Source of the DNA: Merdimmobilis hominis
GTDB taxonomy: Bacteria; Bacillota; Clostridia; Oscillospirales; Ruminococcaceae
Assembly (NCBI RefSeq): GCF_016901855.1
Contig: NZ_JACJKY010000001.1
Coordinates: forward strand, 1 to 64,000
DNA length: 64,000 nucleotides
Direction: 5' to 3'
Position 1 is the first letter of the stretch. Each line of letters opens with the position of its first letter. The notes beneath the pieces were generated by a model. That model made no database searches. It was not told the DNA's origin and worked only from the letters and a program-made list of their open reading frames with translations. Below are positions 51,340 to 59,500 of the stretch, piece by piece. The translations under genes and the position numbers were made by a program.

Positions 51340-51626
51340 TGTTCCTCCAGACGTTTAAATACAATTTCATATCCTTCTTTTCCGTAGATCAGCGAACGAT
51401 TCACACGGCTGATGGTTGCAGTGGATGCACCGGTTTCTTTGACAATATCGCTGTAAACGCGGTTTTCGCTCAGCATCTTTGCAACCTGAAGGCGCTGGGA
51501 CATGGCTTTTAACTCAGGGATTGTGCACAAATCCTCAAAGAAGTCATAGCACTCTTCTTTTGTTTTGAGAGCAAGAATGGCTTCCATCAAAAAGTCAAAG
51601 TTTTTTTCTTTTAGTTTGTTATTCAT
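51336..51626 (-). CDS. yerC: YerC/YecD family TrpR-like regulator
   Basis: 96 residues. KTKEECYDFFEDLCTIPELK and a TrpR-type helix-turn-helix (YSDIVKETGASTATISRVNR) match YerC/YecD, a small DNA-binding family with no established ligand. First gene of the yerC-methyltransferase-hslO operon. Confidence 0.9.
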   Translation of the reverse strand: MNNKLKEKNFDFLMEAILALKTKEECYDFFEDLCTIPELKAMSQRLQVAKMLSENRVYSDIVKETGASTATISRVNRSLIYGKEGYEIVFKRLEEQ

Positions 51627-51735
51627 GATTCACGTTCCTCCGGTCTGTTTTTTACTCAACAGAATCGATTGCTTTTATATTTTAACATATAAAAGTGTAA
51701 AAGTAAACATCAAACAGAAAAAAACATGCGGAAGA

Positions 51736-51933
51736 TCATTTTTCCTGTTTTTTGGAGAACATAGAACAGGCGGCATCGGTTTTTAAAATGCGGTTTTTCT
51801 CATGAACCGCATAGTTTCGGCTTGCAAATATACCTTTGCGCCTGCAAAAAAACATAGGATCGCGCCGATAGGATGTGATGCGCGTATCCTCATAAAAATA
51901 TTTGCAGTCCGCGCAGACATACTGCTTGTCCAT
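51736..51933 (-). CDS. small cysteine-containing protein
   Basis: 65 residues from ATG 51933 with GAGGTG upstream. CADCKYFYEDTRIT, FFCRRKG and ACSMFSKK give four cysteines that could bind zinc. Family not recognised; similar short CxxC...C...C proteins are often called DUF-type zinc ribbons. It has its own position upstream of yerC on the same strand, 109 bases away. Confidence 0.55.
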   Translation of the reverse strand: MDKQYVCADCKYFYEDTRITSYRRDPMFFCRRKGIFASRNYAVHEKNRILKTDAACSMFSKKQEK

Positions 51934-52066
51934 ATGCAACACCTCGGCTATTTACTATATCAGTTTTAAAGGAAAAACACAATCCGTTCTGTTTGCAATT
52001 TCATGAAAAATCTGTTACAATGCAAAAGGAAAATTCCCGTTTGCGATAAAAGAAAGGAATCTTATT

Positions 52067-53617
52067 ATGACGCACTATCAAATGAAAGATTTTGTTGACC
52101 TGTTCGCAAGAGAACAGCTGCTTGTCCGCGCAGCAATCTATGATGAAGACGCAGTTGTTTCTTCTGTCACATATGATTCAAAAGAAGCACAAGACGGTTC
52201 GCTTTTTTTCTGCAAAGGCGCTGCATTTAAAGAGGCATATTTGAAAGAAGCGGTTGTGCGCGGTGCGGTTGGCTATGTCAGTGAAACGGAATATGAAGCG
52301 GTCAGCGGCAGTGTCATTATCGTTTCGGATATTCGCAAAGCCATGGCAGCTGCGGCTTGTTTTTTTTATGATCACGCAGATCAAAAGCTTCGTTTGGTCG
52401 GCATTACGGGAACAAAAGGAAAATCAACAACGGCATATTATTTTAAATATATTTTTGACGAATATGCAGCATCGTGCGCGAAAAAGCCGTGCGGTATTGT
52501 TTCCACAATCGATACCTATGACGGCAAAAGCCTGCAAAAATCAAGCTTGACTACGCCGGAAGCGCTCGTACTGCATCGTCATTTTCACAATGCGGTCGAA
52601 AGCGGCCTTTCCGATTTTGTGATGGAGGTTTCGAGCCAGGCACTCAAATATGACCGTGTCACGGGCGTTCATTTTAAAGCAGGTGTGTTTTTGAACATCT
52701 CGGAGGATCACATTTCTCCGATGGAGCACACCGATTTTGAGGATTATTTTTCCTCAAAGCTTGCGCTGTTTGCACAGTCGGAAGAGGCGTATATCAACAC
52801 GGAGTCCGATTATTTTGACCGGATTCAAAGCACAGCACAACGCCATGCAAAGCGTGTTGTTTTATTCGGAAAGCATGTCGAAGCCGATTATCAGGTGTAT
52901 GATATTCAAAAAACAGGACATGAGATCCGCTTTTTTGTGCGCTGCAAGAAATTTGATGCACCGTTTTCGCTTGCGATGTCCGGTCTTTTCAATGTAGAAA
53001 ATGCGCTTGCAGCAATCTGTGTCTGCACCGAATGGGGCATTCCGCTTTCGGCAATTCAAAAAGGACTAAGGAAAGCACGTACGGACGGCAGAATGGAAAC
53101 GTATACAAACGCTTCCGGCGATAAAGTGGCGGTCGTTGACTATGCGCACAACAAATTAAGCTTTGAAAAGCTGTTTTCGTCGATGAAAGAAGAATATCCC
53201 GGATATACGCTGATTGCAGTGTTTGGCTGTCCGGGAAATAAAGCATATAACCGCCGCGCAGAGCTTGGCACTGTGGCGGAACAGTATTGTGACCGGCTGT
53301 ATTTGACGATGGATGATCCGGCAATGGAAAAAGAGGAAGAGATCTGCGCGCAAATTCAGTCATATCTTGTGCATCCGCAAAAAAGTCATGTTGTCTATGA
53401 CCGCGGCGAGGCAATTCATCGTGCAATCGTGGAGGCGCCGGCAAACAGTGTCATTTTGATTACAGGCAAAGGAAACGAAGGCTTCCAAAAGATCGGAAAC
53501 GGGCGGGTTGCCTGCAAGAACGATGCGTTTTTTGTAAAACGTGCGTTTGATCCGGCTTATGAAAAGGAACCGATGCGTCAGATTGATGAGCAGGTGCCGT
53601 CTGTACGATCGATATAG
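52067..53617 (+). CDS. MurE-like Mur ligase (UDP-MurNAc-tripeptide synthetase type)
   Basis: 516 residues. The N-terminal Mur domain leads to the ATP site VGITGTKGKSTTAYYFK (about 117), then TTPEA, FVMEVSSQALKYDRV and DYAHNKLSFEKLF, and a C-terminal domain with LILITGKGNEGFQK-like sequence. The motif that selects the third amino acid reads DDPAME rather than the meso-DAP signature DNPR, closer to the DDPN/DNPA form of L-lysine MurE enzymes. Either this strain adds another amino acid, or this is a paralogue of the main MurE. Monocistronic, followed by a GNAT gene. Confidence 0.82.
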   Translation: MTHYQMKDFVDLFAREQLLVRAAIYDEDAVVSSVTYDSKEAQDGSLFFCKGAAFKEAYLKEAVVRGAVGYVSETEYEAVSGSVIIVSDIRKAMAAAACFFYDHADQKLRLVGITGTKGKSTTAYYFKYIFDEYAASCAKKPCGIVSTIDTYDGKSLQKSSLTTPEALVLHRHFHNAVESGLSDFVMEVSSQALKYDRVTGVHFKAGVFLNISEDHISPMEHTDFEDYFSSKLALFAQSEEAYINTESDYFDRIQSTAQRHAKRVVLFGKHVEADYQVYDIQKTGHEIRFFVRCKKFDAPFSLAMSGLFNVENALAAICVCTEWGIPLSAIQKGLRKARTDGRMETYTNASGDKVAVVDYAHNKLSFEKLFSSMKEEYPGYTLIAVFGCPGNKAYNRRAELGTVAEQYCDRLYLTMDDPAMEKEEEICAQIQSYLVHPQKSHVVYDRGEAIHRAIVEAPANSVILITGKGNEGFQKIGNGRVACKNDAFFVKRAFDPAYEKEPMRQIDEQVPSVRSI

Positions 53618-53644
53618 ACTGATATGACAAAAGGGGAGATCACG

Positions 53645-54418
53645 ATGACAAACGAAGATATTCTGCGGATTGCTATGGCGCAGTCAGCGATCGACAGCGG
53701 TTGTTCGCCGCAGGATTTTTGTGCGTCCGAAAACCGGATTGTGCATTCGGCTGCGTCCAAACAGGCAAGAGCATATCTGTCTCTGCCGTTTTTCTGTGAT
53801 CTTGTGTCATATGGAACAAATATTGTAGCGTCAGTAGATCCGTTGTGTGAAGAAGCTGTCCGCGATTATCTTTCGCGTTATCCACAGGAGCACTGCTTTG
53901 AAACACCGAATCTTCATGTGCTCAACGATGCACTGGAGAAACAAGGATATCGTGTCTGCTTTATGGCGGAATACTTTTTGCCTGATGTAAAACAGATTGC
54001 ACCGTGTTCCTGCGGTTATGAAATGCGGCTGATGACGCCGGATAGCTTTGCGTCTTATTATCTTCCTGAATGGTCGAACGCGTTGTGCGAAAAACGCCGC
54101 CATCTTGACAGGTTGGCGATTGGTGCATTTGATAACGGAAAACTTGTCGGCATGGCGGGTGCATCGGAAGATTGTTCATCGATGTGGCAGATCGGAATTG
54201 ATGTAAGCCCCGCGTATCGTCGGCAGGGGATTGCCTCTGCGCTGACGAAAACACTTGCATATGAGATCCTGTCACGCGGGATCGTCCCGTTTTATTGTGC
54301 GGCATGGTCGAATATTGCATCGGTGCGCAATGCGGTCAAAAGCGGATTTCTTCCGGCATGGGTGCAGCTTACCGCAAAACCGATTGCATTTGTGCAGGAA
54401 ATAAACAGCGGTGAATAA
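53645..54418 (+). CDS. GNAT family N-acetyltransferase
   Basis: 257 residues from ATG 53645 (AAGGGGAG upstream). The C-terminal GNAT fold has VGMAGASEDCSSMWQIGIDV and the acetyl-CoA motif RRQGIASALTK, then YCAAWSNIASVRNAVKSGF. The N-terminal 110 residues form a second, degenerate GNAT-like domain. Substrate unknown. Confidence 0.85.
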   Translation: MTNEDILRIAMAQSAIDSGCSPQDFCASENRIVHSAASKQARAYLSLPFFCDLVSYGTNIVASVDPLCEEAVRDYLSRYPQEHCFETPNLHVLNDALEKQGYRVCFMAEYFLPDVKQIAPCSCGYEMRLMTPDSFASYYLPEWSNALCEKRRHLDRLAIGAFDNGKLVGMAGASEDCSSMWQIGIDVSPAYRRQGIASALTKTLAYEILSRGIVPFYCAAWSNIASVRNAVKSGFLPAWVQLTAKPIAFVQEINSGE

Positions 54419-54426
54419 GGTTTTTC

Positions 54427-54455
54427 TTGAAAAAACGCGTTTTAGATGGTATGAT
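54427..54455 (+). promoter_or_regulatory. promoter of the asnA-glnN-ispD operon
   Basis: TTGAAA (54427-54432), 17-base spacer, TATGAT (54450-54455). In the leader, TTTCTGC...GCAGAAA (54474-54491 region) forms a short stem before the asnA ribosome site, with no T-run. Confidence 0.7.
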
Positions 54456-54508
54456 TAAAAGATAATATTGTTTCTGCGACTGCAGAAAGAGGAAATGGGG
54501 TATTTTTT

Positions 54509-55519
54509 ATGGAACAGCAAACGCACAGTGCGGCGGATTATCAGCCGTTATTGGGACTGATTGACACACAGGTTGCATTAAAAGTTGTAAAAGATACATT
54601 TGAACGGTGTCTTGCACGAAATTTGTCGCTGACACGTGTATCGGCGCCTTTGTTTGTCAATGCGGATTCCGGATTAAACGACGATCTTTCCGGTGTGGAG
54701 CGTCCTGTTTCATTTGATATTCCTTCCTGCGGCGGCGAATTTCAGATTGTTCATTCGCTTGCTAAATGGAAACGGCAAGCGCTTGCAGCATACGGTTTTC
54801 CGGTGCATACCGGATTATATACGGATATGAATGCAATTCGCCGGGACGAAGCGCCGGACTGCCTGCATTCTGTGTATGTAGACCAGTGGGACTGGGAAAA
54901 AATCATTGACACAGATGAACGCAAAGTGGAAACGATCGCGGCAGCTGCAGAACGGATTTTATACGCGCTGTGCGAGAGTGAATCGTCGCTTTGCAGTCGC
55001 TTCCCGGAAATTCGTCCGTTTTTGCCGAGTTCTTTGGAAATTGTTTCAACCGAAGAACTGCGCCGTATGTATCCGAATCTTTCGCCGAAAGAGCGTGAAG
55101 ATGCAATCTGCAAGGAGAAAAAAGCAGTGTTTTTAACCGGAATCGGCGGCAAATTGTCGGACGGAACGATTCATGATCTGCGTGCACCGGACTATGACGA
55201 CTGGGAGAAAAACGGAGACCTTTTGCTGTGGTATCCGGTGCTTAACCGTGCGGTTGAAGTCAGCTCCATGGGTGTGCGCGTGGATGCGCCAACGATGCAT
55301 CGTCAGCTTGAGGAGGCGGGATGCCTGCACAGAGAAGCGCTTCCGTTCCATCAGGCGCTGTTAAACGGCGCTTTGCCGCAGACGATGGGCGGCGGTATCG
55401 GACAGTCGCGTATTTGTATGCTGCTTTTGCAAAAAGCACATATCGGCGAAGTGCAGGCGTCTGTTTGGCCTGCAGAGGTTCGGAAAGAGTGTGCTGCACA
55501 GGGAATTCGTTTGCTTTGA
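54509..55519 (+). CDS. asnA: aspartate-ammonia ligase (asparagine synthetase A)
   Basis: 336 residues. A class II aminoacyl-tRNA-synthetase-like fold with SAPLFVNADSGLNDDLSGVE, KWKRQALAAYGFPVHTGLYT, MNAIRRDE and the C-terminal GGGIGQSRICMLLLQKAHIG. It makes asparagine from aspartate and ammonia. Adjacent to glutamine synthetase (24-base gap), so the unit is dedicated to ammonia assimilation. Confidence 0.95.
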   Translation: MEQQTHSAADYQPLLGLIDTQVALKVVKDTFERCLARNLSLTRVSAPLFVNADSGLNDDLSGVERPVSFDIPSCGGEFQIVHSLAKWKRQALAAYGFPVHTGLYTDMNAIRRDEAPDCLHSVYVDQWDWEKIIDTDERKVETIAAAAERILYALCESESSLCSRFPEIRPFLPSSLEIVSTEELRRMYPNLSPKEREDAICKEKKAVFLTGIGGKLSDGTIHDLRAPDYDDWEKNGDLLLWYPVLNRAVEVSSMGVRVDAPTMHRQLEEAGCLHREALPFHQALLNGALPQTMGGGIGQSRICMLLLQKAHIGEVQASVWPAEVRKECAAQGIRLL

Positions 55520-55543
55520 TAAGGGAAAGGAAAGGTCTGCGTA

Positions 55544-57628
55544 ATGGCATTTGATTTTAATACATTTGGATGTATGGTATTTGGCGATGAGGAGATGAAA
55601 TCCCGTCTGCCGAAAGATATCTATGAGTCGCTCAAATCATCGATTGAAGAGAATCGGTCGATTGATCCGAAAATTGCAGATGTTGTTGCGAATGCGATGA
55701 TGCATTGGGCAATTGAACATGGTGCAACGCACTATACGCACTGGTTCCAGCCGATGACAAATATCACTGCCGGCAAACACGACAGTTTTCTTTCGGTAGA
55801 GAAAAACGGAAAAATGGCGCTTCATTTTTCCGGAAAAGAACTGATCAAAGGCGAACCGGATGCATCGAGTTTTCCAAACGGCGGTTTGCGTAATACATTT
55901 GAAGCGCGCGGCTATACGGCGTGGGACTGCACTTCTCCGGCATTTGTCCGTGATGGTACGCTCTACATTCCGACCGCATTTTGTGCATATACCGGCGAAG
56001 CACTCGATACCAAAACGCCGCTGCTTCGTTCGATGTCTGTCATCTCTGAGCAGGCGCTGCGTTTTCTGCGTTTGTTCGGCAACAAAAAAGCAACACGAGT
56101 TTCTGCAACTGTCGGTGCAGAACAGGAGTATTTCCTGATTGACCGTGCACTGTATGAAAAACGTTTGGACTTAAAACTCTGCGGCCGTACATTGTTCGGT
56201 GCGCGTCCGTCCAAAGGCCAGGAAATGGAGGATCACTATCTTGGCAGAATCCGTCTGCGTGTTGCAGCATTCATGAAAGAGCTGGACGAAGAGTTGTGGC
56301 GGCTTGGTGTTTCTGCAAAAACGAAACACAATGAGGTGGCACCTGCACAGCATGAGTTGGCACCGATTTTTGATACCGTCAATATTGCAGGCGACCATAA
56401 CCAGCTTACCATGGAAATGATGCGCATTGTCGCAAAACGAAACGGACTTGCCTGCCTGCTGCATGAAAAACCATTTGCAGGCGTAAACGGTTCTGGCAAG
56501 CACAATAACTGGTCGCTGTCCGCAAACGATGGAACAAACCTGCTCGATCCGGGCAAAAACCCATATGAAAATATGCAGTTTTTGGTCATGCTTTGTGCGG
56601 TGATCACCGCAGTGGACCGTCATGCGGCGCTGCTTCGGATGTCGGCTGCTGTGGCAGGAAACGATGAGCGTTTGGGCGGGCACGAGGCGCCTCCGGCGAT
56701 TATTTCGATATTCCTTGGTGAACAGCTGACGTCCGTGCTCACGGAAATTGCAAAAGGTCACAGCCCGATGTGTCAGAAAATGTCGTCGCTCGACACAGGT
56801 GTACCGACGTTGCCGGCATTTACCCGCGACGACAGTGACCGCAACCGCACATCGCCGTTTGCGTTTACAGGAAATAAATTTGAATTCCGTATGGTTGGTT
56901 CATCGGCATCGATTGCCTGTGCAAACTATGTGCTCAACACAATCGTGGCGGAAAGCCTTGACGAAATCTGCACACGCCTTGAAAAATCGAGTGATTTTGA
57001 CACAGAAGTACAGGCGATCATTCGTGATACAATGGAACAGCATGGCAGAATCATCTTCAACGGCAATAACTATACAGAGGAATGGGTGAAAACTGCAGAA
57101 AGCCTCGGTATTGTTCATCTGAGAGATACCATCGAAGCGGCATCTGCTTATATTGATCCGAAAAGCGTTGAAGTGCTCAGCAAATATCATGTACTTACAC
57201 CGGTGGAGTGCGAAGCGCGTTATGATATTCTGCTTGAGAATTATGCAAAAATCGTAACAATTGAAGCCAACACAATGCTGGAAATGACGCAGCGCGAACT
57301 GCTTCCCGCAATCATCAGAGCGGCAGGAGAAACAGCGCAGAGTGCATCTTCGCTTTCCGCATGCGGTATTGCCGGTGCACGTATTTCCGGACTTGCACAG
57401 AGACTTTCGGAATGTGCTGATGCTGTGTTCACTGCGGCTGATCAGCTGCGTGAAGCACTGACACACGTTCATGAGGAGCAGTGCACCTATTCGTGTGCTG
57501 TGTATGCACGTGATACCATTAAACCGCTGATGGCTTCTTTGCGTGAAGCAGTCGACAGCGCAGAAGAATTGGTGTCAAAAGATTGCTGGCCGATTCCGAA
57601 CTATACAGATCTTCTGCACAGGGTGTGA
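55544..57628 (+). CDS. glnN: glutamine synthetase type III
   Basis: 694 residues, the large GSIII type. FGCMVFGDEEMKSRLPKDIY at the N-terminus, THYTHWFQPMTNITAGKHDS, AEQEYFLID, KHNEVAPAQHELAPIFDTVN, GSGKHNNWSLS and NLLDPGKNP are GSIII signatures. It makes glutamine from glutamate and ammonia. Co-transcribed with asnA; ispD follows after 4 bases. Confidence 0.96.
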   Translation: MAFDFNTFGCMVFGDEEMKSRLPKDIYESLKSSIEENRSIDPKIADVVANAMMHWAIEHGATHYTHWFQPMTNITAGKHDSFLSVEKNGKMALHFSGKELIKGEPDASSFPNGGLRNTFEARGYTAWDCTSPAFVRDGTLYIPTAFCAYTGEALDTKTPLLRSMSVISEQALRFLRLFGNKKATRVSATVGAEQEYFLIDRALYEKRLDLKLCGRTLFGARPSKGQEMEDHYLGRIRLRVAAFMKELDEELWRLGVSAKTKHNEVAPAQHELAPIFDTVNIAGDHNQLTMEMMRIVAKRNGLACLLHEKPFAGVNGSGKHNNWSLSANDGTNLLDPGKNPYENMQFLVMLCAVITAVDRHAALLRMSAAVAGNDERLGGHEAPPAIISIFLGEQLTSVLTEIAKGHSPMCQKMSSLDTGVPTLPAFTRDDSDRNRTSPFAFTGNKFEFRMVGSSASIACANYVLNTIVAESLDEICTRLEKSSDFDTEVQAIIRDTMEQHGRIIFNGNNYTEEWVKTAESLGIVHLRDTIEAASAYIDPKSVEVLSKYHVLTPVECEARYDILLENYAKIVTIEANTMLEMTQRELLPAIIRAAGETAQSASSLSACGIAGARISGLAQRLSECADAVFTAADQLREALTHVHEEQCTYSCAVYARDTIKPLMASLREAVDSAEELVSKDCWPIPNYTDLLHRV

Positions 57629-57632
57629 GGAC

Positions 57633-58322
57633 ATGCAGATTGATGCATTGATTTTATCAGGCGGAACAGGAACGCGGATGGGTGCGGATTGTCCAAAGCA
57701 ATTTTTGCCGCTTGCAGGTACCTGTGTGTTAAAACGTACGGTAGAGGCGTTTTGTTCGCATCCTGATATTTCGCGTGTGCTTGTTGTATCAGGTGCATCG
57801 TTTTTAAATGAAACAAATGAAATTTTAAAAACGATTGCATCGGAAAAACTGCTGCCAACTGTTTGCGGCGGAAGCACACGGCAGGAATCTTCTTATCTGG
57901 GACTTTGTGCGCTTGCACGGGAAGCAGCTGCTCCTGATTATGTCCTTATTCACGATGCGGCACGTCCGCTTGTGTCAAAGGAAGTCATCAGCCGATGCAT
58001 TGAAACCGTCGTTTCATGCGGTGCGTGTACAGCGTCTATTCCGGTACAGGATACGATCATATCAAGTGATGCACCTCCGTTGTTGCAGACTGTTCCGGAT
58101 CGTGCAACGCTGTTTGCAGTGCAGACACCGCAGGCATTTGCCTTTGCGGAGATTTTGGCAGCACATCGTAATTTGCCGGCTGATGCAGTTGTGACGGATG
58201 ATACTTCTGTCATGCGCCTGGCAGGTTACCCGGTGTATCTGACACAGGGAGATAAGAAAAACATCAAGCTTACAACACCTGAGGATTTTTGGATCGCAGA
58301 AGCGTTTTTGGCACACGAATAG
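57633..58322 (+). CDS. ispD: 2-C-methyl-D-erythritol 4-phosphate cytidylyltransferase
   Basis: 229 residues from ATG 57633. LILSGGTGTRMGADCPKQFL is the nucleotide-binding start, then IHDAARPLVSKEVI, VPVQDTI-like IPVQDTIISSD, and DDTSVMRLAGYPVYLTQGDK. It catalyses the third step of the MEP isoprenoid pathway. Placement after glnN is unusual but the spacing implies one operon. Confidence 0.94.
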   Translation: MQIDALILSGGTGTRMGADCPKQFLPLAGTCVLKRTVEAFCSHPDISRVLVVSGASFLNETNEILKTIASEKLLPTVCGGSTRQESSYLGLCALAREAAAPDYVLIHDAARPLVSKEVISRCIETVVSCGACTASIPVQDTIISSDAPPLLQTVPDRATLFAVQTPQAFAFAEILAAHRNLPADAVVTDDTSVMRLAGYPVYLTQGDKKNIKLTTPEDFWIAEAFLAHE

Positions 58323-58340
58323 AATACATGTAAAAGAAAT

Positions 58341-58391
58341 ATTCCCCCGACTGAATAGGCGATCGCCTGATTCTATCGGGGGAATGTTTTT
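58341..58391 (+). terminator. terminator of the asnA-glnN-ispD operon
   Basis: ATTCCCCCGA (58341-58350) and TCGGGGGAAT (58376-58385) form the outer stem, with an inner AGGCGATCGCCT palindrome, then GTTTTT. Confidence 0.85.
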
Positions 58392-58404
58392 GACTTTTCG
58401 AGAA

Positions 58405-59470
58405 TTATACAGTTTTTTTCAATGTTTCAAGCAGTGACTGTGCTTGGTCGGGTGTATCTGTCTGCAATGAAAATGCAACAAGTGCAGGGTTTAATTCCTT
58501 GTGATACGCTTTGATTTCTTCTGCGGTCCAATCATAAATCCAAAGAGATTTTCCTGCGCTTTGGATTTTTTTCAAAAGATCCATCCATTCAAGCGTACGC
58601 GGCTGTCCTGCACCGGACACCCATTGAATACAGTCGATACAGTCGAGCGAAAGAATTGTATCCAAATGGCGCAGTGCATCTTTTCCATCTAAGTGATAGA
58701 TGTTGTGATCCAGTAAACGATGCTTTGTATTCAATGGCGGGGAACACAAACTCATTTGCATGTTCCGGACCGATCAAACAGGAAAAATCGCATTGGAGCA
58801 CTGCAGATTTTTGACTGCAGTAAATCGGTGACCATCCAATGGTACCGGCTTCTTTCATGCCGCCGGCTTCATATACCATTTGAAATACGGATTCATAGGT
58901 ATCATTGACTTCTTTTAGTACGCGGTGAATTTCTTCGTCGGAGTCGATCAGATCGAAACAGAGATTTTGTGCGCCGCGCATGGCACTGAGTGCGTCCATG
59001 TTGCTGTGCAGATCAAGCATATTGAGCAAAAATCGCCCGGATGCCTGTTTGGCCGCATATTCAAAAAAGCGTTTGAGTTTTTCAAAATATCCGTCCGGCG
59101 ACCGGTCAATCTGTGCATGAAAATCGCTCCAGTCATCAATAAACGGATGCACCCAAGTGGTAACATTTTCGCTGGATGCCTCGATCGTTCCACCCAAAAA
59201 GGCAGCATATTGATCGGGACCTAACGTCAGTTCCAAGTTTGGAAGCGCTTCACCGCCGAAAAACGTATGATCAATCAAATTTTGATACGGAATCAGGATT
59301 TCATCATATGCTTCACGCATACAGACATCAAAACTCTTGGCAGGCGACCACGAAAATGCAACCGGTTTGATGGGTGCGGTAACACAGACATATGGTCTGT
59401 CAATCATTTCTTTTTGCCAGAATGCTTCTGCGTATTTTTTCGTGTGCGCGAGTTGTTGATGAAAGTCCAT
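58405..59470 (-). pseudogene. UroD-like (uroporphyrinogen decarboxylase family) protein, frameshifted
   Basis: From ATG 59470 (AAGGAGTGACTGCT upstream) the frame reads RPYVCVTAPIKPVAFSWSPA, LNMLDLHSNMDALSAMRGAQ, GWSPIYCSQKSAVLQCDFSC and HANEFVFPAIEYK, then loses phase. The rest continues one frame over as HRLLDHNIYHLDGKDALRHL to LLETLKKTV. A one-base change at about 58719-58730 (next to an AAA run) explains it. Intact, it would be about 355 residues of the UroD-related group found beside GH38 genes; substrate unknown. A sequencing error cannot be excluded. Confidence 0.8.
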
Positions 59471-59500
59471 AGCAGTCACTCCTTATCAAACAGACAGATA

